Source of the DNA: Phycisphaerales bacterium UBA3190
GTDB lineage: Bacteria > Planctomycetota > Phycisphaerae > Phycisphaerales > UBA1924
Direction: 5' to 3'
Length of the DNA: 64,000 nt
Assembly: GCA_002364005.1 (NCBI GenBank)
Contig: DEXG01000039.1
Location: 160,021 to 224,020, forward strand
Below, one piece after another: positions 42,624 to 51,000 of this stretch; within the stretch, counting starts at the first letter, position 1, and every line of letters begins with the position of its first letter. Position numbers and translations under genes: made by a program. The notes below the pieces were generated by a model. It did not search any database, was not told where the DNA came from, and saw only the letters and a program-made list of their open reading frames with translations.

Positions 42624-45600
42624 ATGGATCTGGTTCGTTGGTGCATCTCACGCCCCGTCACCGTTGCGGTGGGCGTGTTCCTGGTCATTATGTTCGGCAT
42701 TATCGGTGCGCGAGAGATCCCCGTTCAGCTCACGCCGACGGTGTCCAAGCCGACCATTACCGTGACGACACTCTGGCCCGGGCGAAGCCCAAACGAGGTT
42801 GTCGATGAGATCACCAAGGAGCAGGAAGAACAGCTCAAGAATGTCGAGAACCTCGACCGCATGATCTCCAGCACCGAGCAGGGCCAAACGGTCATCACGC
42901 TTGATTTCGTGGTTGGCTCAGATATCACCCGCGCGCTGCAGGAGGTCTCTGACGCCCTGCGACAGGTATCCTCATACCCCGACGAGGTCGACGAACCCAC
43001 GGTCGTCGCGGCCGACGGGGTGAGTGATCCGGGCAGCGCGATCGCCTGGTTTATCTTCGACTTCGATGATGAGTCAATGGCGAAGCATCATGACTTCGAC
43101 ATCACCACGCTCTACGACGAGCTTGATCGAGAGGTCAAGCCCTACCTCGAGCGTGTGCAGGGCGTGGCAACAATCAACATCTTCGGCGGTCGCGAGCGTG
43201 AGGCCCGCGTTATGGCCGACCCGGTTGCGCTGGCGCAACGCGGCCTGAACCACCTCGATGTCGTCCAGGCCCTGCAGGGTGAGAACACCAATGTCTCCGC
43301 GGGCACCATCGCCGAGGGCAAGCGTGATCTGCGTGTCCGCCTCGTCGGTCAGTACGACGACCCCGAGAAGATCCTCGACACCATCGTGGCCTACCGCGAC
43401 GGCCGCCCCGTGCGGGTGCGCGATGTGGCGGAGGTCGAGATCGGGTATGTCAAGAAGCGTGGCTTTGTTCGCTCGTTCGCCCGACCCGCGATGGCGATGA
43501 ATGTCATCCGCCAGAGCGACTCGAATGTGCTCGACATCATGGATGAACTCAAGGTGCGCATCGAGGATGTGCGTGAGAAGATCCTCCCCAACCTCAGTGG
43601 TTCCTCATCCGCAGGCCCGATCGGCCCGGATCTTCGACTGCGTCAGGTCTATGACGAAACGGTCTACATCAACAGCGCCATCGGGCTCGTCAGCCAGAAC
43701 CTCTGGTTCGGCGGCGGTATCGCGACCGTCGTGCTGCTCCTGTTCCTGCGCAACTGGCGGGCCACGGGCATCATCGCGATCGCCCTGCCGATCTCGGTGG
43801 TGGGGACCTTCCTGATCCTGCTGGCGTTGGGTCGGACGCTCAATGTCATTTCGCTGGCGGGCCTCGCCTTCGCGGTGGGCATGGTCGTGGACAACTCGAT
43901 CGTGGTGCTGGAGAACATCGACCGCCGCCTGAAGCTCGGTGAGACGCCCATGATCGCCGCGTGGCGTGGTGGTAAGGAAGTCTGGGGCGCGGTGCTCGCG
44001 TCGACCCTGACCACCGTCGCGGTATTCGTTCCGGTGCTGACCATCCAGGAGGAAGTCGGGCAGCTCTTCCGCGACATCTCCATAGCGATCGTCGGCTCGG
44101 TAACCTTCTCGCTCATCGTCTCGATCGTCGTGATCCCGACCGCCTGCTCACGATGGCTCAAGCCAGAATCAGCAAAGCCCGGCCCCGTCAAGCGCCTCAT
44201 CGGTGGCATGTTCGGCATCCCCGCGCTCTGCAACAGGATCATCGACCTCGGTGTCGCCCAGCTCAAGTGGATGATGACCGGATGGCGTGGCTGGTCGGTC
44301 CGACCCGCAGCCATTATCTTCCTCACCATCGCCAGCGTTCTGGGCGGGATCACACTCATGCCACCGCTCGATTACCTCCCCGCGGGCAACCGGAACCTTG
44401 TGTTCGGTGGTTTGCTGATCCCGCCGGGCATGTCCGTTGAAGCACGCGAGGGCATCGCCAACCGCATCGAATCGCGCATCTACCCGTACTCACAGGCCGA
44501 CATCAACAAGCCCGAGACCCTGGCCAATCTTCCCGATATCCAGATGATGCCGGGCATGCCAATCTTCGAGCCGGTACCGATCGATAACTTCTTCATCGGT
44601 GCCTTCGGCACCCAGATGTTCATGGGCGCAACCAGCCAGGACGAGCAGGTCGTCATCCCCATCGGTCACCTGCTCACCAGCGCCATGCAGGGCATCCCCG
44701 ATGCCTTCGGCGGCGCCCGCCAGAGCTCGCTCTTCGGCGATGTGCGTGACGGCGGGGGCATCAAGGTCGAGATCTCCGGGCCGAATCTGGATCAGGTCAA
44801 CGCCGCGGCCACCATGATGTTCATGACCGCCGTGGGCAACTTTGGCCCGGGCAATGTCACACCCACGCCCTCCAACTTCACCCTCGAAGAGCAGGAGATG
44901 CAGCTCGAACTCAACGACCGCGGGCGCGAGCTTGGGCTCACGACCCAGGGGTTGGGCGTTGCGATCCGAGGACTCTTCGACGGCGCATATGTCGGGGACT
45001 ACAAGGTCGGCTCGGAGAACATCGACCTCGTCGTCCTCCCCATGGGTGGACGCATGGACACCCTTGAGCAGATCCGTGATGTCCCCATCGCGACCCCCGC
45101 CGGGCCCGTGGTGCCAGTCGATAGCGTCGTGACCTTCACGCCCAGTCTGGCCGCGCAGGTCATCCAGCGCATCGAGGAACTGCCCAGCGTGACCATCGCG
45201 GTCAACCCGCCCGAGGCGATGCCCGTGCAGGAAGCGATGGGCTGGATTCAGGAGAACATGATCGACGCCGCGGAAGCGGGCGGGCTTATCGATCGCACCA
45301 TGCGTGTGCGACTCGAAGGGTCTGCGGCTGATCTGGAACAGGTACGGACCTCGCTTCTGGGCTCCAAGCCCGACTCGGATTCGATGCGTTCCGGGCTCCC
45401 GATCATCTCGGCCGTCCTGATCACCATGATCGCCGTGCTCGCATCGGTGTTCGTCTACATCCGAGGCGTGCGCAGCAAGAACACCTATGTCTACTACGGC
45501 GTGGCGGGCACCATCCTGCTCGGGCTCATCATCGCCTCGCTCGCGTGGCTCGCCGTCGGCCACCCAGAGCTGCTCACCGCCCGCATGGTGTGGGCGCTGC

Positions 45601-46175
45601 TGGTGACCTACCTGGTGATGTGTGCCCTGTTCGAGAGCTTCCTCTACCCGTTGGTCATCATGTTCTCGGTGCCCCTGGCGGTCGTGGGCGGCTTCGCCGG
45701 GCTCTCGATCGTGCACTACTTCTCAATGCAGAACCCCACCCAGGCGCCGCAGAAACTCGATGTGCTCACCATGCTCGGGTTCATTATCCTCATCGGTGTC
45801 GTGGTGAACAACGCGATCCTCATCGTGCATCAGGCCCTCAACTTCATGCACGGCGATGAATCAGACTCGATCTACAAAGACCCCATGCAGCCCATCGACG
45901 CGATCGTCACCAGCGTCAAGACCCGTATCCGCCCCATCTTCATGTCCGTCCTGACCTCGGTCGGCGGCATGCTCCCGCTCGTGCTCGTCCCGGGCTCGGG
46001 CTCGGAGATGTACCGCGGTCTGGGTTCGGTCGTCGTCGGCGGGCTTCTCGTCTCGACCGTGTTTACACTTCTCCTGGTTCCACTGCTCTTCTCGCTCGTG
46101 CTCGATATGTGGCGAGGCACACAGCAAGAGAGCGCCGTGATACCATCAGCAGCCGCCGACCCGTTCGCGGCTTGA
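42624..46175 (+). CDS. RND efflux pump inner-membrane permease (HAE1/AcrB family)
   Basis: 1183 residues, about 120 longer than typical AcrB-like pumps. The N-terminal helix CISRPVTVAVGVFLVIMFGI is followed by a porter domain beginning PTITVTTLWPGRSPNEVVDE. The TM4 proton-relay motif is FAVGMVVDNSIVVLENIDRR. The second half has TYLVMCALFESFLYPLVIMF and FIILIGVVVNNAILIVHQAL, with PIFMSVLTSVGGMLPLVLVP near the end. Extra length includes a helix before TM8 (VFVYIRGVRSKNTYVYYGVA). Proton-driven export of drugs, lipids or metals; the substrate is not predictable, although the TM4 motif argues against a heavy-metal CusA-type pump. Confidence 0.94.
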   Translation: MDLVRWCISRPVTVAVGVFLVIMFGIIGAREIPVQLTPTVSKPTITVTTLWPGRSPNEVVDEITKEQEEQLKNVENLDRMISSTEQGQTVITLDFVVGSDITRALQEVSDALRQVSSYPDEVDEPTVVAADGVSDPGSAIAWFIFDFDDESMAKHHDFDITTLYDELDREVKPYLERVQGVATINIFGGREREARVMADPVALAQRGLNHLDVVQALQGENTNVSAGTIAEGKRDLRVRLVGQYDDPEKILDTIVAYRDGRPVRVRDVAEVEIGYVKKRGFVRSFARPAMAMNVIRQSDSNVLDIMDELKVRIEDVREKILPNLSGSSSAGPIGPDLRLRQVYDETVYINSAIGLVSQNLWFGGGIATVVLLLFLRNWRATGIIAIALPISVVGTFLILLALGRTLNVISLAGLAFAVGMVVDNSIVVLENIDRRLKLGETPMIAAWRGGKEVWGAVLASTLTTVAVFVPVLTIQEEVGQLFRDISIAIVGSVTFSLIVSIVVIPTACSRWLKPESAKPGPVKRLIGGMFGIPALCNRIIDLGVAQLKWMMTGWRGWSVRPAAIIFLTIASVLGGITLMPPLDYLPAGNRNLVFGGLLIPPGMSVEAREGIANRIESRIYPYSQADINKPETLANLPDIQMMPGMPIFEPVPIDNFFIGAFGTQMFMGATSQDEQVVIPIGHLLTSAMQGIPDAFGGARQSSLFGDVRDGGGIKVEISGPNLDQVNAAATMMFMTAVGNFGPGNVTPTPSNFTLEEQEMQLELNDRGRELGLTTQGLGVAIRGLFDGAYVGDYKVGSENIDLVVLPMGGRMDTLEQIRDVPIATPAGPVVPVDSVVTFTPSLAAQVIQRIEELPSVTIAVNPPEAMPVQEAMGWIQENMIDAAEAGGLIDRTMRVRLEGSAADLEQVRTSLLGSKPDSDSMRSGLPIISAVLITMIAVLASVFVYIRGVRSKNTYVYYGVAGTILLGLIIASLAWLAVGHPELLTARMVWALLVTYLVMCALFESFLYPLVIMFSVPLAVVGGFAGLSIVHYFSMQNPTQAPQKLDVLTMLGFIILIGVVVNNAILIVHQALNFMHGDESDSIYKDPMQPIDAIVTSVKTRIRPIFMSVLTSVGGMLPLVLVPGSGSEMYRGLGSVVVGGLLVSTVFTLLLVPLLFSLVLDMWRGTQQESAVIPSAAADPFAA

Positions 46176-46211
46176 GATCAAACACGACCCATCCCCGGGG
46201 GAGACGACATC

Positions 46212-47162
46212 ATGACCATCCGAACCGCTCGCCGGCTCCTGACCTGCTGCGCTCTGGCCACGCTGCTCACCGGCTGTACCACACAGACCCGCGATGAGCC
46301 CCAGGCCCTGCGCGATTCGATGCGACAGCAGGCACGCAGCGTCACGATCCTCAACGGCGACGGGTCGGGCACCACGACCTGGTCCCAGGCGATCGCCGAG
46401 ATGGCCAGCGCCGATGTGGTGCTCATGGGCGAGGTCCACGGGCACGAACTCGGCAACGCGATCCAGCAGGAGATGTACGAAGACATCCTTACCGCCAACC
46501 CCAACGCCCTGCTGAGTATGGAGTTCTACGAGCGTGACGAGCAGGTCGCCCTCGATGACTACCTCGCGGGGATCACCGACCGCGAAGCGTTCGAGAAAGC
46601 CGCGGACCGCAACGCCGGCAACAACCCCTGGGCCCACGCCCGCATGATCGACGCCTCCAAGGAGGCCAACCGCCCCGTGGTCGCGTCCAACGCACCACGT
46701 CGCTATGTCAAGCTGGCCCGGACGGACGGGTTTGATCGCCTCCGGGAACTCAACGACAACCAGCGAGCATTGATCGAGATCCCCAGCGGCACCCCGCAGG
46801 GCGCGTACCGCGATCGGTTCGTCAACGCGATGGGCGGCATGGCATCCCACGGCGGTGAAGAAATGATCGAGGGCTTCCTGCGATCACAATCCACATGGGA
46901 CGCGACCATGGCCCAGAGCATCGTCAACGCGTTCAACGAAGGCATACCGGTCGTGCATGTCGTGGGCTACTTCCACGCCCAGTTCCCCTTCGAAGCGGGC
47001 AGCAGCGAACTGGTCGATCAGCTCCGCGCCCGTGCCGGACGAGAGCTCAAGATCGTCACCTGCATCACCCTGCCCGCGACGCACGACGAGATCCAAGACG
47101 CTGATCGCAACATCGCGGACTTCGTGGTGTATGTCGGGTCGCTGAAAACGGGCAACTTCTGA
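46212..47162 (+). CDS. ChaN-like lipoprotein (heme/iron-binding family)
   Basis: 316 residues. Lipobox ATLLTGC at the end of the signal peptide. The ChaN domain is recognisable: ADVVLMGEVHGHELGNAIQQ (EVHGH motif, near 80-90), ALLSMEFYERDEQVALDDYL, NRPVVASNAPRRYVKLARTD and IPVVHVVGYFHAQFPFEAGS. ChaN-type proteins bind heme and relate to erythromycin-esterase/TIKI-like folds. Envelope-anchored. ATG 46212 with GGGGGAG upstream. It lies 36 bases after the RND pump gene on the same strand and may belong to that operon. Confidence 0.88.
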   Translation: MTIRTARRLLTCCALATLLTGCTTQTRDEPQALRDSMRQQARSVTILNGDGSGTTTWSQAIAEMASADVVLMGEVHGHELGNAIQQEMYEDILTANPNALLSMEFYERDEQVALDDYLAGITDREAFEKAADRNAGNNPWAHARMIDASKEANRPVVASNAPRRYVKLARTDGFDRLRELNDNQRALIEIPSGTPQGAYRDRFVNAMGGMASHGGEEMIEGFLRSQSTWDATMAQSIVNAFNEGIPVVHVVGYFHAQFPFEAGSSELVDQLRARAGRELKIVTCITLPATHDEIQDADRNIADFVVYVGSLKTGNF

Positions 47163-47174
47163 CCAGATCGAGAG

Positions 47175-47579
47175 TCAAACGGCGCCGATCACCCGAGCGA
47201 CATGCAGCGTGTCGGCGTACTGCTGGAAGCGCGTGGCCTTGCCGTCGCTGACCCGCCAGACATGCACAAGCTGCGTGCGTTGGGGCTGGCCGGTTGCTTT
47301 GTAGGTGCCGGTGTAGTGCCCGAGCGCGACGATGGTCTCGCCCGCATCGAGCAGCTCGTCGATCTCGACCCCGAAGCCATCCCACTGGCCGATACAGCGT
47401 GCCAGCACGCCGTTGAGCACCGCCTCGGGCCCGATGTACGGGTTCCCGTCGGCGTATGGGAAGTTGTTCGCCTCGTTCCACTGGATCTGCTCGTGCATGC
47501 GTCCAAGCACCGCGGGCACATCACCCGCGCGAAACGCGTCGTACATACCCTGCACGACCTGCATGGGTGTTTCGCTCAT
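47175..47579 (-). CDS. NTF2-like (SnoaL) cytoplasmic protein
   Basis: 134 residues with no signal peptide. NTF2-fold sequence: VVQGMYDAFRAGDVPAVLGR, IQWNEANNFPYADGNPYIGP, GVLARCIGQWDGFGVEIDEL, IVALGHYTGTYKATGQPQRT and QLVHVWRVSDGKATRFQQYA. It closely resembles SnoaL-like ketosteroid-isomerase-fold proteins of unknown substrate. ATG 47579 follows GGAGCGG. It lies 14 bases downstream of a lipoprotein with a related fold, so the two are probably co-transcribed and may be old paralogues. Confidence 0.85.
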   Translation of the reverse strand: MSETPMQVVQGMYDAFRAGDVPAVLGRMHEQIQWNEANNFPYADGNPYIGPEAVLNGVLARCIGQWDGFGVEIDELLDAGETIVALGHYTGTYKATGQPQRTQLVHVWRVSDGKATRFQQYADTLHVARVIGAV

Positions 47580-47593
47580 GTTACCGCTCCGGT

Positions 47594-48064
47594 TCAGTTG
47601 CCCGAAGCGGGCAGGTCCGAGTTCCACGCGTCGCGGGCGACCCGCCAGACGCCGTCGTCATCGTAGTGGTAGATGATGATCCCCTTGCCCGTGTCCTGCA
47701 GGCGTGGCCCGCCGGCTTTGGGGGTGTCGTCTTCCCGATAGCTGTAGAGCGAATAGGCCCAGTCGCCGTTGACCACCAGCTCCAGTTCCGTCTTCTCCCA
47801 GCCCACGGTGTACGCGTCGAGATAGGGCGTGGCCCACGCACGGAGCTCGTCCTTGCCCGTCATCATCGGGGCGTTGGGGGCCATGAACACGATGTCATCG
47901 GTGAGCATGCCCAAAAAGTTGTCCAGGTTGTTCGAGTTGATCGCTTCGACATAGGCATCGTGCGCCAGGTGCGCCGATGCGTCGCGATCCCGCGTGCTCG
48001 TTGTGGTGCAGCCGCAGAGCATCCCCGCGGCAGTGATCACGCAGGCCAGTTGAGTCGTTCCCAT
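47594..48064 (-). CDS. SnoaL/DUF4440-like lipoprotein
   Basis: 156 residues. The signal peptide has lipobox AAGMLCGC (a Cys at -2 is atypical). The NTF2-fold domain: DAYVEAINSNNLDNFLGMLT, DDIVFMAPNAPMMTGKDELR, LELVVNGDWAYSLYSYRED and IIYHYDDDGVWRVARDAWNS, a DUF4440 pattern. ATG 48064 has AAGGA 7 nt upstream. It precedes the cytoplasmic NTF2-like gene and resembles the lipoprotein at 34720 in layout. Envelope location; ligand unknown. Confidence 0.82.
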   Translation of the reverse strand: MGTTQLACVITAAGMLCGCTTTSTRDRDASAHLAHDAYVEAINSNNLDNFLGMLTDDIVFMAPNAPMMTGKDELRAWATPYLDAYTVGWEKTELELVVNGDWAYSLYSYREDDTPKAGGPRLQDTGKGIIIYHYDDDGVWRVARDAWNSDLPASGN

Positions 48065-48166
48065 TGCATTTCCTTTGCCAGTGGTATGGATCGAGCAGGG
48101 CAGCCGATAGAAACACATGCCCGGAGTCGCTCGCATGCTAGCAGATTCCGATCGGGCCTGCTGGTA

Positions 48167-48376
48167 TTACCGCAGCCGTCGCATCCGCCACGCCCACCGG
48201 GCGTACTCCATCGCCAGATGGGCTCGGGCTAAGCGTCCCTCGGGAGCACCCTTGGCGTGCAGCGCCGTATGGGTGCGCCACTGCCAGTAGTCGCCGTTGA
48301 ATCGGAACTTGGAAACCACGCCCAGCGTGAGCAGGACCCAGAGGGCACCGATCGTGTCGATCACCCGCCCGATCAT
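48167..48376 (-). CDS. Small protein with one hydrophobic helix, coupled to an epimerase gene
   Basis: 69 residues. An N-terminal hydrophobic helix (VIDTIGALWVLLTLGVVSKF) is followed by a basic, aromatic-rich tail (FNGDYWQWRTHTALHAKG, MEYARWAWRMRRLR). I know no family. Start ATG 48376 overlaps the epimerase stop TGA (TGATG), so it is translated after the epimerase. That overlap and the ordered composition support a real gene. It may be a membrane-associated partner of the epimerase. Confidence 0.6.
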   Translation of the reverse strand: MIGRVIDTIGALWVLLTLGVVSKFRFNGDYWQWRTHTALHAKGAPEGRLARAHLAMEYARWAWRMRRLR

Positions 48377-49434
48377 CACGCGGCTCCCTCGCGCTCTTCC
48401 CGCAGCGCCTGCTTGTACCAATCCACCGTCGTCGCCAGCCCGTCCTCGAGGTTCGTGATCGGCTCGTATCCGATCAGCTCCCTCGCCTGGGAGATGTCCG
48501 CGACGGAATCACGCACCTCGCCCACGCGTTCGGGCGCGTGCTCGGGGTTGAGGCCCTCGATGCCCAGGCGGGACTGGATCTTCGATGCCAGCTCGTTGAC
48601 GCTCGTGCGCACACCCGCGCCGATGTTGACCACCGTGCCGTCGAGTGCTGTGTCGCTCGCGCCCGCCAGCAGGTTGGCCAGCACGGCGTTGCTCACATGG
48701 GTGAAGTCGCGGGTCTGCTCGCCGTCGCCGAAGATCGTGGGGGCCTGCCCGTCGACCCATCGCTTGATGAACGCCGGGATGACCGCGGCGTACGCCGAGT
48801 CGGCGGCCTGGCGCGTGCCGAAGATGTTGAAATACCGAAGACTGATCGTGTCGATCCCGTAGCACTTGGCCCATGATCGGCACAGCGACTCACCTGCGAA
48901 CTTGGCCGCAGCGTATGGCGACTCGGGCTCGGGGGCCATGGTCTCACGCTTCGGGAGCGCCGGGTTGTTCCCGTAGGCGCTCGAAGAAGCCGAGTAGATC
49001 AGTCGGCCCGCCCCCGCACGCTGGGCCGCCTGCAGCACCCGCATGGTCCCGGTCGCATTCACCAGCCAGGTCCGCTCGGGCTGCTCGACACTCTTGGGGA
49101 CCGATCCCAGGGCCGCCAGATGGAACACGCGCGAAGCCCCGTCCATGGCCTCGTCGAGGGCCTTGGGGTCGAGGATGCTCCCCTGCACAAACCGCACCCG
49201 TTCGGGTGCCCGGTCGATCAATGTTCCGATGTGGCGGGTGTCGGAGTTGGAGAGGTCATCGATGATGGTCACGCGAGCGCCCAGGGAGACCAAAGCATCG
49301 CACAGGTGCCCGCCGATGAACCCGGCGCCGCCGGTGACGCAGACCGCGGCATCGTTCAATGCCCCGCCAACACGCTCGCGCAGGTGAGAAATCAGTCGTT
49401 CGGCTTGGGTGTTGTGCTCGGGCATCGTGGACAT
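48376..49434 (-). CDS. NAD-dependent sugar-nucleotide epimerase/dehydratase
   Basis: 352 residues of the extended short-chain dehydrogenase type. NAD site VCVTGGAGFIGGHLCDAL (about 31-48); IIDDLSNSDTRHIG; FHLAALGSVPKSVEQPERTW; catalytic Ser/Tyr/Lys in YSASSSAYGN and SPYAAAKFAGES; then LRYFNIFGTRQAADSAYAAV and FGDGEQTRDFTHVSNAVLAN. Closest in style to UDP-glucose/UDP-N-acetylglucosamine 4-epimerases (WbpP/GalE-like). It supplies sugars for surface polysaccharide; substrate not certain. The start is ATG 49434 or possibly the ATG three codons later. Confidence 0.92.
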   Translation of the reverse strand: MSTMPEHNTQAERLISHLRERVGGALNDAAVCVTGGAGFIGGHLCDALVSLGARVTIIDDLSNSDTRHIGTLIDRAPERVRFVQGSILDPKALDEAMDGASRVFHLAALGSVPKSVEQPERTWLVNATGTMRVLQAAQRAGAGRLIYSASSSAYGNNPALPKRETMAPEPESPYAAAKFAGESLCRSWAKCYGIDTISLRYFNIFGTRQAADSAYAAVIPAFIKRWVDGQAPTIFGDGEQTRDFTHVSNAVLANLLAGASDTALDGTVVNIGAGVRTSVNELASKIQSRLGIEGLNPEHAPERVGEVRDSVADISQARELIGYEPITNLEDGLATTVDWYKQALREEREGAA

Positions 49435-49613
49435 ATCCTACGGGCACTTTCGTCCGAAACCCCGCCCTGTTGCCTGAAACTCACGATCGGGCATCCTTTT
49501 GCCATACCCGTCTCTGTCCTGATCGAGCCGCACAAGAATGAGGCGCAGCATATCAAGCCCGTGATGAAAAACGGCATCCAGTGCACGATCCCAATCTGAT
49601 TCCCTCGGGGGCT

Positions 49614-50903
49614 TTAGCGATCCAGCTCGACCTTGAGCGCCTCGCCCAGCTTCTCAAAGTCTTCCAGCGTGTTGTACAGCTGCGCGCTGATGCGGGTCAT
49701 TCGATCGCACACCCCGGGCAGGTCCCACACCGGGACCTGCAGGCCGTGGTTCAGGTACAGCCGGTCCCACAGCCCCTCGCCCAGGAGGTTGCTCGGCTCG
49801 CACTTGCCCGGCAGCGGGATGCTCACCATGGTTCCGATCATCGATTCGGGCACCTGCTGCTCGATGCCGAGCATATCGCACACAATCTGTGCGCCCGCGA
49901 TGACCATGTCGTGGTTCCGTTTCCGCAACGCATCCCAGCCGCCCGGGAGCTGGGCCCCCATGTGCTCGATGGCCACGGGGATCACCAGATTCCCCGTGTA
50001 GTCGTTGGTCCCGGTGTAATCGAAATCGCACAGGTACGGCGCACGATCGGAGCGCGTCTCATGCACGCGGCAGGACAGCACCATCGGCTTGAACCCGCCC
50101 TTGCGGTTGGGCGAGGTGTAGATGAATCCCGTCCCCTTGGGGCAGGCCAACCACTTGTGGCAGCTCGCGGCGTACCAGGTCGGGTCCAGATCGCCGATAT
50201 CCAGGTCGATCTGCCCCGGTGTGTGGGCCCCGTCGAGGAAGGTCTCGATCCCACGCTGCTTGGCGGCCGCGACGATCTCTTTCACCGGCAGCACCAACGC
50301 GCTGGCGCTGGTGATGTGCGACACGAGCACCATGCGGGTGCGGTCGGTCATCTCGGCGACAAACGATTCGACCACCTGCTCGGGGGTGACGGTCGGGTAC
50401 GGGATCTTGGCCACGGTGACCTTCGCCCCCGTCGCCTTGCAGATCTTGCCCAGCTCGTTGAAGGTCGCCATGTACTCATGGTCGCTGACGAGGATCTCAT
50501 CGCCCGGGCTGAGGTCGAGGTTGTTGAGCACCGTGGCCACCGCAAAGGTTCCGTTGGGCACCAGTGCGATGTCTTCGCCCCGGACCCGCGTGAATGCCGC
50601 GATCGCCCCGCGGGTGTCATCGCAGTAGTCTTCCAGGTCGGCCTTGAAGAACCGGACCGGGTCTTCTTCGAGCAGGCGCTGCAGCTCGATCTGCGCCTCA
50701 CGCACCACATCGGGGGTGAGCCCGTACGACCCGTTGTTGAGCATCGTGAGCCCTAGGCGGATCGGGAATCGGGCCGGCTCGCTGATGCGATGGCGCACGA
50801 ACTCCAGAATCGGTTGGGGACGATCGGCGATGGGCAACGAATCCGAATGGGCAGTCGTGCGGCGCTGGGTCGGGACAACGGAAATCATCGATGGGTTGGG
50901 CAT
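49614..50903 (-). CDS. PLP-dependent class V aminotransferase family (isopenicillin N epimerase-like)
   Basis: 429 residues, fold type I PLP enzyme. Visible: LNNGSYGLTPDVVREAQIEL at the start, FVPNGTFAV-like ALVPNGTFAVATVLNNLDL, EILVSDHEYMATFNELGKIC, MVLVSHITSASALVLPVKEI, ETFLDGAHTPGQIDLDIGDL (Asp for the pyridine N) and SCHKWLACPKGTGFIYTSP with the Schiff-base Lys. Closest to CefD-like epimerases and cysteine desulfurase relatives in which the substrate varies. The start ATG 50903 is chosen; a longer open frame upstream has no sense. It diverges from the S9 peptidase gene. Confidence 0.88.
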   Translation of the reverse strand: MPNPSMISVVPTQRRTTAHSDSLPIADRPQPILEFVRHRISEPARFPIRLGLTMLNNGSYGLTPDVVREAQIELQRLLEEDPVRFFKADLEDYCDDTRGAIAAFTRVRGEDIALVPNGTFAVATVLNNLDLSPGDEILVSDHEYMATFNELGKICKATGAKVTVAKIPYPTVTPEQVVESFVAEMTDRTRMVLVSHITSASALVLPVKEIVAAAKQRGIETFLDGAHTPGQIDLDIGDLDPTWYAASCHKWLACPKGTGFIYTSPNRKGGFKPMVLSCRVHETRSDRAPYLCDFDYTGTNDYTGNLVIPVAIEHMGAQLPGGWDALRKRNHDMVIAGAQIVCDMLGIEQQVPESMIGTMVSIPLPGKCEPSNLLGEGLWDRLYLNHGLQVPVWDLPGVCDRMTRISAQLYNTLEDFEKLGEALKVELDR

Positions 50904-50964
50904 ATCCAAGCGTATCGGCGTGGCCCTTGGGTTTCCCGCAGACGATAACGAACGGACCTTGAGA

Positions 50965-50994
50965 TTGTGGGGAACCCCGCGCCATGTGTATAGT
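50965..50994 (+). promoter_or_regulatory. Promoter of the first S9 peptidase, leaderless
   Basis: TTGTGG (50965-50970) and TATAGT (50989-50994) are spaced 18 bases; the box ends 6 nt before ATG 51001. No Shine-Dalgarno, so the transcript probably begins at the AUG. Confidence 0.5.
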
Positions 50995-51000
50995 CTGTGC

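Noticed and set aside
44490..45716. A 408-codon minus-strand frame inside the RND permease
   Set aside because: Antisense shadow, acidic/His-rich low-sense protein; the plus frame is a complete RND pump.
49581..50756. A 391-codon plus-strand frame antisense to the PLP enzyme
   Set aside because: Shadow frame; the minus strand carries a full PLP-binding signature.
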